From positions 61,804 to 125,803 of the forward strand of contig PCBT01000054.1 of assembly GCA_002731375.1 (NCBI GenBank): a DNA stretch of 64,000 bases. Direction: 5' to 3'. The stretch's first letter is position 1. The number at the start of each line of letters is the position of its first letter. Below, one piece after another: positions 56,125-64,000 of this stretch. The DNA comes from Rhodospirillaceae bacterium (GTDB lineage: Bacteria > Pseudomonadota > Alphaproteobacteria > GCA-2731375). The notes under the pieces were generated by a model that saw nothing but the letters and a program-made list of their open reading frames with translations, had not been told where the DNA came from and did not search any database. The position numbers and the translations under genes are program-made.

Positions 56125-57522
56125 TTGAACGACGCAGTTGAAGCAAACGCACCTGGAGTAAAATTCGGGCTCAACGAAGACGCACTGAAAGCGGCGGGCA
56201 GCGAACATCTATTTATCCATGCCTCGCCCTATCGTGCCCTCGCCAATGACGCGAGCAAACACATTCTCGTTGAAGGGGATGGCGCCATCGTCAAGGATAT
56301 TGAGGGCAAGGAATATATTGATGGGTTGGCGGGGTTGTGGCTGGTCAATGCCGGGCACGGGCGCCAGGAAATCGCTGACGCCTACGCCCGGCAGGCCGGC
56401 ACCCTAGCCTATGCCAGCTCTACCCAGGCGACGACCATTCCGGCGATCGAGCTGGCGACCAGGTTGGCGGAATTGACCCCGGGTGATCAGGCTACCGCCT
56501 TTTTCTGCTCTGGCGGCTCGGAGGCGGTTGAAAGCGCCATCAAGATCGCCCGGCAGTATCACTATTTCAATGGCGAGCCAAAACGTTCCAAGATCATTGG
56601 CCGGCGCGGTTCCTATCACGGTGCCACATACGGCGCCATGAGTGTCAGTGGTACCCGGCCCATGAGCGAGCCCTATCATAGCCCCTTCATGCATGGTGTG
56701 CTGCACGCATCCCCACCCTATTGCTACCGTTGCGATTTCCGTCACAGTCATCCCGGCTGCAATCTGCTTTGCGCCGATCAGATCGAGCAGATGATCAACT
56801 ATGAAAACCCGAAAACCGTCGCGGCGGTGATTGCCGAACCGATCTCCGCTTCCGGCGGCATCGTGGTGCCGCCCGACGGTTATTGGGCTCGATTGCGCGA
56901 AATCTGTGATCGTCATGGCATCCTGTTGATCACCGACGAGGTCATCAACGGCTTTGGCCGCACGGGCCGTATGTTCGCCTCGGAACATTGGGATCTGGTC
57001 GGCGACATCATGACCGTGGCCAAAGGTCTGGCCAGCGGTTATGCCCCGATCGGTGCCGTGATGTGCCGCCCCTACGTGGTGGAGGCCTTCGAGGGCGATA
57101 ACAAATTGTCGCATCTGCTGACCTATGGTGGCCATGCCGCGGCCTGTGCCGCCGCCCTGAGAAATCTCGAGATTTTCGAGCGTGAGGACCTAGTGGTGAA
57201 TTCCCAAGCCATGGGTGCTCGTCTGAAACAGGGCTTGGAAGGATTATCTGGGCACCCATGTGTTGGCGAGGTGCGCGGCCTCGGCCTGCTGGTGGGCCTG
57301 GAAATGGTCAAAGATAAGGACAGCAAGGAGAAGTTCGTGGAAGACGGCCCCGAACTGAAAACCCTGGGCGAGGGCTTGGCCGAACGTGGTTTGTTGACCC
57401 GCATCGGCGGCGTTTTGCCACTTTCCCCACCATTGTGCATTAGCGCCGAACAGGTTGACCGTGTGGTGGCCATCATCGACGACAGTCTGACTGAAATGGA
57501 AACCACGCACGGCATCGGCTGA
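56125..57522 (+). CDS. class III aminotransferase (omega-amino acid/amine type)
   Basis: PLP-dependent transaminase of 465 residues. The start is TTG 56125 with GGGAGA seven bases upstream. Motifs: FFCSGGSEAVESAIKIARQY, GSYHGATYGAMSVSG, cofactor Asp in LLITDEVINGFGRTG, catalytic Lys in TVAKGLASGYAPIG. An unusual YCYRCDFRHSHPGCN stretch contains three Cys. It resembles taurine/putrescine/beta-alanine-pyruvate transaminases; the exact substrate is unresolved. It is divergent from the DDN gene, and its stop abuts the end of the MetF-like gene. Confidence 0.9.
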   Translation: MNDAVEANAPGVKFGLNEDALKAAGSEHLFIHASPYRALANDASKHILVEGDGAIVKDIEGKEYIDGLAGLWLVNAGHGRQEIADAYARQAGTLAYASSTQATTIPAIELATRLAELTPGDQATAFFCSGGSEAVESAIKIARQYHYFNGEPKRSKIIGRRGSYHGATYGAMSVSGTRPMSEPYHSPFMHGVLHASPPYCYRCDFRHSHPGCNLLCADQIEQMINYENPKTVAAVIAEPISASGGIVVPPDGYWARLREICDRHGILLITDEVINGFGRTGRMFASEHWDLVGDIMTVAKGLASGYAPIGAVMCRPYVVEAFEGDNKLSHLLTYGGHAAACAAALRNLEIFEREDLVVNSQAMGARLKQGLEGLSGHPCVGEVRGLGLLVGLEMVKDKDSKEKFVEDGPELKTLGEGLAERGLLTRIGGVLPLSPPLCISAEQVDRVVAIIDDSLTEMETTHGIG

Positions 57523-58440
57523 TTAGGCGCCGAAGCCCCCTTCGCGCAGGGTCTCGGCGATCTGAGCCTCGGCCTGGTGCCCCATCAGGTGCACCCCGGC
57601 GACGCCCGGCATCGCCTTCAGGGCGTGGATCAGTTCGACGCAGATGCGCCGGCCTTCCGCCGCCGGATCCCCGGCGGCCTCCAGCCGGGCGATCAGTGCG
57701 TCGGGGATGATGGTGCCGAACAGGTTGTCGCGCATCCAGCGGGCCTGCCGTGCCGAGGCCAGGGGCGCCAAGCCGATCAGCATGGGCAGCCGGCTGGGAA
57801 TATCGAATTCTTTTAGCCTGGCGATATAGCGGCCAAGAATTTCGCAGTCGAAACAGAATTGTGTCTGCGCGAAATCGGCGCCGGTCTCCAGCTTGCTTAA
57901 CAATCTGGTCGGCTGCCAATCAGGGGTTGGGTCGATTGGCGTATCGGCCACGCCCACGAAATAGCGTGGAGCCGGCTTGATCTCCCGGCCCGAGGGCAAT
58001 TTGCCCTGATCCCGCATCGCGGTTGCCAGTTGTACCAAACCGCTGGCGTCCATGTCGTGAACGGCGCTGGCATCCGGTTCGTCGCCGTTTTCAAGCGGAT
58101 CGCCGGAAAGACACAGTATGTTGGGGATGGCGAAGCCGGAGACACCCAGCAGATCCCGTTCCAGCGCCAGCTTGTTGCGGTCGCGGGTGGTGAACTGCAT
58201 GACGGCTTCCAGGCCGTTCTCGGCCTGCATGAAATGGGCCGCGGCAAAGCTGGACAGATGCGCCTTGGCGCCCGCCCCGTCGGTCACATTGACCGCATGA
58301 ACCAGGCCCGTGAGGGGGGCGGTCCGCCGCGCCACCTTGGCCGAATCCGCGGTTAGTGGTGGCGTGGTTTCTGCGGTGATGGCAAAACCACCTTCCGAAA
58401 GGACGCGTTCAAGGCTGCCGGAACTCTTCCTATCTGTCAT
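57523..58440 (-). CDS. methylenetetrahydrofolate reductase family protein
   Basis: MetF-like TIM-barrel flavoprotein of 305 residues that would reduce 5,10-methylene-THF to methyl-THF. Seen: FAITAETTPPLTAD near residue 18, VNVTDGAGAKAHLSSFAAA, PNILCLSGDPLE, and FAQTQFCFDCEIL, which in MetF forms the substrate/FAD site. ATG 58440 is preferred. Similar stand-alone copies accompany demethylation or C1 operons in Proteobacteria, so it may be a second copy and not the housekeeping MetF (inference). It follows the molybdenum hydroxylase on the same strand with a 70-bp gap. Confidence 0.87.
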   Translation of the reverse strand: MTDRKSSGSLERVLSEGGFAITAETTPPLTADSAKVARRTAPLTGLVHAVNVTDGAGAKAHLSSFAAAHFMQAENGLEAVMQFTTRDRNKLALERDLLGVSGFAIPNILCLSGDPLENGDEPDASAVHDMDASGLVQLATAMRDQGKLPSGREIKPAPRYFVGVADTPIDPTPDWQPTRLLSKLETGADFAQTQFCFDCEILGRYIARLKEFDIPSRLPMLIGLAPLASARQARWMRDNLFGTIIPDALIARLEAAGDPAAEGRRICVELIHALKAMPGVAGVHLMGHQAEAQIAETLREGGFGA

Positions 58441-58510
58441 GGCGCGCATGCTAGTCAGATCGGTCTGGCGGGGCCAGCTCTTTTACCCGTCTCTTTTGCC
58501 GGTGCCAGTT

Positions 58511-60847
58511 TCAGCGTTCAGGGCCTCCCTTGGCGGCCTGGATCGCCCGCCACACGCGCTGGGGCGTTGCCGGCATGTCCACATGTTTGACGCCGAATTC
58601 CGAGAGCGCATCGACGATGGCGTTGATCAATAAAGCCAAGGCGGGCGTCGTGCCGCCCTCGCCCCCCGGACGGATGCCATGGGGGTGGGAACTAGCCGGC
58701 ACTTCCATGATCACGGTATTTAGAAACGGCATGGTATCGGCGCGCGGCATGGCATAGTCCTGGAACGAGCCGCTCAGAAGCTGCGCGCTCTCCGGGTCAT
58801 AGTGGATTTCCTCCAACAGGGCCTGGCCCAAACCCTGCATCACCGCGCCATGGGCCTGACCGTGCAGGATCAGCGGGTTGACCGCCAGCCCGACGTCATC
58901 GACGCCGGTCCAGGCGGCGATTTTTACCTGGCCGGTGTCCGGATCGACCTCAACCTCGCAAACATGGGTGCCGTAGGGATAGCCGCCGGCGCGATTGGTA
59001 ATATCACCAGCGCTTTCCAGGCTGCCGGCCGCACGCGCGGCCTCCCATAAATCCATACCGCCCCCGCCGGCCACGGTGAAGGCGCCGTCCGCGAAGACGA
59101 TATCATCCTCTGCCGCTTGCAATGTATGCGCCGCGATGGCCTTGCCTTTGGCCAGCAGCTCCTCCACCGCTTCGCCCAGGGCGATGGAGACCAGCCGCAT
59201 GGAGCGGCCCGAGTGCGAGCCGCCGCCAACCGTAACCCGCTCGGTATCGTTGGTGATGTAACGCACTTTTTCGAACGGTATCTGCAGCCATTCGCAAAGC
59301 AATTGCGGAAAGCTGGTTTCGTGACCTTGGCCGCTGCTCATGGTGCCGACTACCAGTTCGATGCAGCCGTCATCACACACTGTAAGTTCGGCGCGTTCCC
59401 TGGGAATGCCGGAGGTAATCTCTATATAGTTGGCAACGCCGATGCCCCGGCGCAGCCCGCGTGCGGCGGAGGCCGCCCGGCGGCTTGGAAAACCGTCCCA
59501 GTCCGCTTCGTACAGGGCCCGGTTCATGGCGGCCAGATAGTCGCCGCTGTCGTAGGTGGCGCCGACCCCGTTGGTATAGGGCATGGCGCCGGATGGGATC
59601 AGATTACGCCGTCTAAGTTCGACCCGGTCAAAGCCGCACCTGTCGGCGGCCAATTCGATCAGCCGCTCGATCATATAGATCGCTTCCGGACGGCCGGCAC
59701 TTCGATAGACCGCCGTTGGCACCGTGTTTGTCAGCACCGCATGGCCCTGAAAATGCACGGCGGGGATGTCATAGACGCTCTGTATCATGGACAGCCCCTT
59801 GCGCAGGGGCCAGAAAAATACGGTATAGGCGCCCAGGTTCATGGTATTGACGCCGCGCAGGCCTAGGAAGTTGCCCTCCGTATCCAGGGCCAGTTCGGCA
59901 TTCGAGGCCAGGTCGCGTGCCTGATAGTCGGAGAGGAAACACTCGGATCGGGTGGCGGTCCATTTGACCGGGCGGCCGATGCGCTTGGCGGCCCAGGGCA
60001 TCAAGGCATATTCGGGAAAAAAAGCATTGCGCGTGCCGAAATTGCCACCCATGTCGCCAAAGATGCAGCGGCAATTTTCCAGCGGAACGCCCAAGGTCGC
60101 GGCTAGGCGTTCACGGCTGCGCACCACACCGGCGCCGGAGCCCGTGCGCAGGGTATAGCGTTCCTTGAATGGATCATATTCGCCCACGACCCCGCGCGGC
60201 TCCATGGGGCTGCCAGTGACTCGGTGAATCCAGCCGTCGAACGCGACCACGTGGGCCGCCGCCGCGAATGCACGCTCGGTGGCGTCCCGGTCGCCAACTT
60301 CGCAGGTCAGCGCTAGGTTTTCCGCACAGCCCGGCCAAACTTGCGCCGCGCAGGGCGCCATAGCATCGCGGGCGTGTACCACCGCGGGCAACTCCTGATA
60401 ATCAACTTCGACCAATTCGGCGGCATCAACCGCCGCCGCCGCCGTCTCGGCCACCACCATGGCAACCGCCTCGCCCACATAACGCGCTGTATCGAGGGGA
60501 AGAGCATTGTTCTCGGCCACGAAGACGTCGAAGCCATCTGGTAGGCGCAGGGTGGCATCTGGCGGCCCGACCCAATCGGGATTGTGCGGTATGGGCCCCA
60601 GCCCGTCGGCTCCGGCGTCCGCGCCGGTCAGCACAGCAAGCACGCCGGGTACGGCCATGGCGCTGGTAACATCGATGGCGCGGATTTTCGCATGCGCATG
60701 CGGCGAACGCACCATGGCGGCATGGCAGATATCCGCCGTAGAAAAATCGCTTGAGAACTTCCCCTGGCCCACGAGAAGCCGGCGGTCTTCTACCCTGGCA
60801 AGCGGTGCGCCGATGCCATCGGCGCGGCTTGGACTCTGAACGGACAT
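58511..60847 (-). CDS. molybdenum hydroxylase large subunit (CoxL/XdhB-like)
   Basis: Xanthine oxidase-family molybdopterin-binding subunit of 778 residues. N-terminal IGAPLARVEDRRLLVGQGKF; Moco-binding segments include FGDMGGNFGTRNAF, VYRSAGRPEAIYMIERL near residue 370, and the catalytic Glu in PGGEGGTTPALAL near residue 727. VYRSAGR resembles the AYRGAGR form II CoxL motif and not the AYxCSFR motif of true CO dehydrogenase. The FAD and [2Fe-2S] subunits are not next to it, so it is an orphan large subunit here. Confidence 0.9.
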   Translation of the reverse strand: MSVQSPSRADGIGAPLARVEDRRLLVGQGKFSSDFSTADICHAAMVRSPHAHAKIRAIDVTSAMAVPGVLAVLTGADAGADGLGPIPHNPDWVGPPDATLRLPDGFDVFVAENNALPLDTARYVGEAVAMVVAETAAAAVDAAELVEVDYQELPAVVHARDAMAPCAAQVWPGCAENLALTCEVGDRDATERAFAAAAHVVAFDGWIHRVTGSPMEPRGVVGEYDPFKERYTLRTGSGAGVVRSRERLAATLGVPLENCRCIFGDMGGNFGTRNAFFPEYALMPWAAKRIGRPVKWTATRSECFLSDYQARDLASNAELALDTEGNFLGLRGVNTMNLGAYTVFFWPLRKGLSMIQSVYDIPAVHFQGHAVLTNTVPTAVYRSAGRPEAIYMIERLIELAADRCGFDRVELRRRNLIPSGAMPYTNGVGATYDSGDYLAAMNRALYEADWDGFPSRRAASAARGLRRGIGVANYIEITSGIPRERAELTVCDDGCIELVVGTMSSGQGHETSFPQLLCEWLQIPFEKVRYITNDTERVTVGGGSHSGRSMRLVSIALGEAVEELLAKGKAIAAHTLQAAEDDIVFADGAFTVAGGGGMDLWEAARAAGSLESAGDITNRAGGYPYGTHVCEVEVDPDTGQVKIAAWTGVDDVGLAVNPLILHGQAHGAVMQGLGQALLEEIHYDPESAQLLSGSFQDYAMPRADTMPFLNTVIMEVPASSHPHGIRPGGEGGTTPALALLINAIVDALSEFGVKHVDMPATPQRVWRAIQAAKGGPER

Positions 60848-60865
60848 TACCTGTACGTCCTTTTG

Positions 60866-62461
60866 TCAGCCGCCGACGGCATCGCCAATGCGGCTGCCGT
60901 GATAGGTCGCGCCGCCTGGAGTGGTGACATTCACCGTCGCCTCGACGCCGTCCCTCTGGAACCCAATGATGGATGGCCACACCTTCCAGCGAAACTGGCC
61001 ATCGGCGCAATAATGCAGGGGTACCTTGTAGGGCGGAAAGACCTCGCCGCTGGTGTCGTCCTGGCCGTCGGTGTAAAGGACGCCATCCTCGAAGAACACA
61101 TCCAGCGTATTGACGGCGGCTAGGAAGCCATGGATCACATAACGGCCGCTGAAGCCCGCCAGATCGCTGCCGCTATATTCGGTGGGCGGCGAATATAGAT
61201 AGCTGGGAATTTCGACCTCGCCCGTGGCAAGGGTCCGGTGGAACAGCAGGCAGTCCCAGGCATCTCCGGCACAGACCGGCTGATAGCGCAAGTTGGTACG
61301 GTCCGGGCGTTCGACCTTCAGCCAATCGGCGATGGGACCGCTTTGTGGTGCGGTGCGCAGATCCAGGAAATAGCAATCTGGCTTGACCTTGGCATAGGCC
61401 GCCTGGTTGCTGTCGGGGCGCGGCGCCTCACCCTTTAACGAGCGCTCCGAGGTGGTGCCGATGAATAGCGTGTCATCACGGCCAAAGCGCGAGGCGTAGT
61501 AGGAGCCCATGGAGGTCGCCTTTTGTACCCGCACGGGGTGCAGTTGTAGGTGCGTGTTGTGGGCGCCCAGCACCATGCCGGCGTCCGCGCCCTCGCGCTC
61601 CCTGATCCAGCGCACGGACTCCGCCATCGAAACGTCGCGCACATTCCAGAACTGACGGACGCCAACATCGAAGTCAGCCTCGGTCTGGGCCAAGGCTAGG
61701 AAGACATCGCGCATGATCTGGGCACAGCGCAGGGCCCAGTCGAAATCGTCGTGGGATGTGGCGGCGGTATAGGCCAGGCGCGCCTGTTCCATGCGACTGA
61801 TCATCAGGGACGCCGCACCGATTAGATCCCGGAACCTTTCAGGCGATACTTCGGTGCGGGTCTGCAGGGTGATCTCTTCGACGGCGGTTTCGAAATCCCA
61901 GGCGATGTCGTCGGCCAGGCCCTGGTCGGCTTTCCGTGTGAAGTCATGCACAGCCCGGTAGGCAAAGCGGGCCTGGCCCCAGTTGCCGGTGCCGTCCATG
62001 CTGTAAAAACGCAGCTCTCTCGGCCGGTCCGGGTTGGCATTCCACTCCCGCATCCAGCGTATCAGCTCATTCATTTCAGTCCAGACGCCCCAGACGTTGT
62101 TGATGCAGGGGGCGATGTCGTCCCATTCATCGTCGGCGCCGGCGACATAATCATGCACCCGCCGGCCTTCGACTAGGCCGGCTTCGAGCACGAAGGTGGT
62201 GAAACCATGTTCCAGCGCCAGGTATTTGAATAAGCGGGCCCGCCACCGGTTCCACTCACGCAGATAATGCGCGCTCTCGCCCACGGCGATGATGCGTTTG
62301 CCACCAATCACCTCGGCGATGAAGCTGAGATCGTTATAGTTGTCATCGTGGCGGGGAATGGACAGGGGAACCGCCCGCGCCTGGGCCCAGGCGACGAAGG
62401 CGCTGTCGGATGGCGGTTGTTCTGCTGCTCGCTCGGGTTCGTCCATATTGTTTCCACCCAT
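60866..62461 (-). CDS. erythromycin esterase family protein
   Basis: A 531-residue protein of the EreA/succinoglycan-biosynthesis-related family. Residues visible: IIAVGESAHYLREWNRWRARLF (His and Glu near 65), FVLEAGLVEGRRVHDYVAG, and the later MVLGAHNTHLQLHPVRVQKA, which provide the His/Glu set of the Ere fold. A C-terminal extension from about residue 400 (YLYSPPTEYSGSDLAGFSG and on) is unusual. Resistance to macrolides cannot be claimed from sequence alone. It lies 18 bp before the molybdenum gene start on the same strand. Confidence 0.82.
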   Translation of the reverse strand: MGGNNMDEPERAAEQPPSDSAFVAWAQARAVPLSIPRHDDNYNDLSFIAEVIGGKRIIAVGESAHYLREWNRWRARLFKYLALEHGFTTFVLEAGLVEGRRVHDYVAGADDEWDDIAPCINNVWGVWTEMNELIRWMREWNANPDRPRELRFYSMDGTGNWGQARFAYRAVHDFTRKADQGLADDIAWDFETAVEEITLQTRTEVSPERFRDLIGAASLMISRMEQARLAYTAATSHDDFDWALRCAQIMRDVFLALAQTEADFDVGVRQFWNVRDVSMAESVRWIREREGADAGMVLGAHNTHLQLHPVRVQKATSMGSYYASRFGRDDTLFIGTTSERSLKGEAPRPDSNQAAYAKVKPDCYFLDLRTAPQSGPIADWLKVERPDRTNLRYQPVCAGDAWDCLLFHRTLATGEVEIPSYLYSPPTEYSGSDLAGFSGRYVIHGFLAAVNTLDVFFEDGVLYTDGQDDTSGEVFPPYKVPLHYCADGQFRWKVWPSIIGFQRDGVEATVNVTTPGGATYHGSRIGDAVGG

Positions 62462-62607
62462 CTTTTCTAATTGTCCAAGGATGCTAGCGAATTGAGCAGG
62501 GCAAAGCTACCTGCTGCAGGACAACGAAACCTGACAGCAGGAATTGATCGCCAGATTGTGCTAGCAATCCACCCGTGCGCAACGATCAAGGACGATCGGC
62601 AGCGTTC

Positions 62608-63310
62608 ATGGCCAAAAAACCGGACAACTACTCGACTGCTACTGATGATCGGGGGCACGCCCCGCACAGTGCCGATGATTGGGAAGTGCTGTTCGAAGAT
62701 CCTCAAAATGGCCCGATCGCGATGATCGGGCAGGCCATGGCCCGGATGCCTCGGCGCGCGGTACCCGTTTGACGTTGAAGCAGCTGTTGATCCATGCGGA
62801 TGAGGCCGGCCGTCTGGCGGACTATGAACGGCGCTTGGCAGCCATTGTCACACCAGATGAACAACCACCTGATGTGGAGCAGGCCGGCTGCAGTTCATTG
62901 CGCTGCTGCGGCAGTTGAAGGAAGAAGGCAAGTGGGCAGCTGTGACGCCAATTGAAGAAAAACAGGCGGCCAATCAAACGATCGTTGACGAACGCTCGCC
63001 TGCGGAATGGGTCTAAATTCTAAGCAGTGGCGTCGTGGAAATTCGCGTCGGCACGTTTAGCGACAATCCCACTATATTGGCGACGGTAAAGGTGGGCGAC
63101 GTCTTCGGCGAATTAAGCTTGTTCGAAGGCTGCCCGTATGGCGCCGAGGCGGTTGCCACCGAACCCACCGAAGTTCTAGAAATTCCGCGCCAGGAATTCA
63201 TCAACCGCTTGAATGCGTCCCGCCCGGTCATGAAGACGATGGTCAACCATTTGGTTCGGCGGTTGCAAGAGATGACCGATGAATTGCAGGAGCGCGGGCA
63301 TGCGCTGTAG
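62608..63310 (+). pseudogene. cyclic-nucleotide-binding protein, frameshifted and interrupted
   Basis: Pieces of one protein in three frames. MAKKPDNYSTATDDRGHAPH (frame from 62608) leads into WEVLFEDPQNGPIAMIGQA; then RGTRLTLKQLLIHADEAGRL; then FIALLRQLKEEGKWAAV, SPAEWV and a TAA at 63014-63016. The same frame continues ILSSGVVEIRVG, VGDVFGELSLFEG, EIPRQEFINRL, the cNMP-domain core. The TAA sits where a Tyr would be expected (SPAEWV-Y-ILSSG), so one substitution explains it. Two junctions each lack one base. N-terminal unity of the gene is an inference. Confidence 0.65.
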
Positions 63311-63319
63311 CAAAGCGCC

Positions 63320-64000
63320 CTAAACCGAGACCGCGCCGCTTTCGATGGCCTCTAGTTTAAAGGCGGCGGCCATCAAGGCCTTGGTGTAATCGGTTCGCGG
63401 GTCGTCGAAAATTTGCTGCGCCGCGCCCTGCTCCATCACCTTACCGTTACGCAGCACGATAACCTCGTCGGCCAGGGCCCGGACGACCTTCAGGTCATGG
63501 GAGATGAACAGGTAGGCCAGGCGGTGGCGCTGTTGCAGATCGCGCAGTAGATCAACGATCTGCGCCTGTACGGAAACGTCCAAAGCCGAGGTCGGTTCGT
63601 CCAATACCACGAAGCGCGGTTGCAATACCATAGCACGGGCGATGGCGACGCGCTGGCGTTGGCCGCCAGAGAATTCGTGGGGGAAGCGGTCCATGGCGCC
63701 CGGCTCCAGGCCGACCTCCCGCAGCGTGTTGGCGATCAACTCGCGCCGTTCGTCATAGCCGCCGCCTTCACCGTGGACCAGCAGGCCTTCCTCGATGATC
63801 TGAGCGATGGACATGCGCGGGCTCAACGAAGAGAACGGATCCTGGAAGACGACCTGCATCTGCCGGCGCAATGGGCGCAGGATCTTGCGACCAAGATTTT
63901 CGATACGCTGGCCGTCGAAACTGATGGCGCCCTGGCTAGAGATCAGGCGCAGCAACGCCAATCCCAACGTGGTCTTGCCAGAGCCGCTTTCCCCCACCAC
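63320..64000 (-). CDS. peptide ABC transporter ATPase, YejF-like, partial
   Basis: The C-terminal ATPase half of a YejF-type tandem ATPase, cut by the right edge of the window just inside Walker A (VGESGSGKTTLGLAL). Seen: Q-loop FQDPFSSLSPRMSIAQIIEEGL, signature FSGGQRQRVAIARAM, Walker B FVVLDEPTSALD, H-loop FISHDLKV and the C-terminal tail DYTKALMAAAF. SLSPRMS and the tail are closest to YejF of the microcin C/oligopeptide uptake system. The N-terminal half lies outside. The gene ends 9 bp from the cyclic-nucleotide pseudogene. Confidence 0.9.
   Translation of the reverse strand: MVGESGSGKTTLGLALLRLISSQGAISFDGQRIENLGRKILRPLRRQMQVVFQDPFSSLSPRMSIAQIIEEGLLVHGEGGGYDERRELIANTLREVGLEPGAMDRFPHEFSGGQRQRVAIARAMVLQPRFVVLDEPTSALDVSVQAQIVDLLRDLQQRHRLAYLFISHDLKVVRALADEVIVLRNGKVMEQGAAQQIFDDPRTDYTKALMAAAFKLEAIESGAVSV

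Noticed and set aside
63014-63016. TAA in the cNMP gene as a recoded codon
   Set aside because: UAA recoding is not expected, and the gene also has frameshifts, so decay or error is simpler.
1-64000. CRISPR arrays, tRNA or rRNA genes, insertion sequences, prophage genes
   Set aside because: None found by reading; no spaced direct repeats, no transposase or integrase-like protein, and no tRNA cloverleaf recognised.

Overview
The window is about 64 kb of GC-rich bacterial chromosome with dense, short-spaced genes. The gene order murC-murB-ddl-ftsQ-ftsA-ftsZ-lpxC, the block ubiG/lysC-ptsP-rodZ-ispG-hisS-prfA-prmC-DUF4167-clpB, and the small winged-helix-like gene beside lysC are typical of Alphaproteobacteria. 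The accessory genes fit a Rhodospirillales-like lineage. That placement is inferred from synteny and protein character; no rRNA or tRNA gene was seen.

1-8.3 kb is the division and cell-wall (dcw) cluster, cut at the left edge inside murC and ending with ftsZ and lpxC. 8.4-24.9 kb is housekeeping: DUF2889, UbiG, aspartokinase, nitrogen-PTS enzyme I, RodZ, IspG, HisS, release factor 1 and its methylase, DUF4167, a MOSC protein and ClpB. The start of rodZ carries a 10-bp tandem duplication that cuts off what looks like its original N-terminus.

25-38.4 kb is mostly minus-strand catabolism. It holds an acyl-CoA dehydrogenase, a biotin-dependent acyl-CoA carboxylase and an MFS transporter. Next comes an aconitase-type hydratase in two subunits, encoded behind three tandem isocitrate lyase/PEP mutase family lyases, then a higBA toxin-antitoxin pair and acetoacetyl-CoA synthetase. 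The hydratase plus lyase set resembles the dimethylmaleate hydratase/dimethylmalate lyase pairing of anaerobic nicotinate breakdown.

38.5-46 kb holds two genes broken by single-base deletions (a DMT-type permease and a zincin-like protease), a YkvA protein, a short-chain dehydrogenase, ThpR, and TesA divergent from an ABC exporter. 46-50 kb has a Bax-inhibitor protein and an MlrC-TTC38 pair. The spacer between them carries three successive perfect hairpins, the largest with 30-bp arms.

50-64 kb is accessory. Its most striking element is a minus-strand operon at 51.7-56.0 kb. One member is a 576-codon reading frame interrupted by a single in-frame UGA inside a C-U-G-S-C motif, with a SECIS-like hairpin directly after it. 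I read this as a selenoprotein of the UGSC type, fused to a long domain that the next gene repeats. A thioredoxin-reductase-like flavoprotein follows with no gap, and a small deazaflavin-type oxidoreductase gene precedes it. A class III aminotransferase, a MetF-like reductase, an orphan molybdenum hydroxylase large subunit, an erythromycin-esterase-family protein, a decayed cyclic-nucleotide-binding gene and a truncated YejF-type ABC ATPase complete the window.
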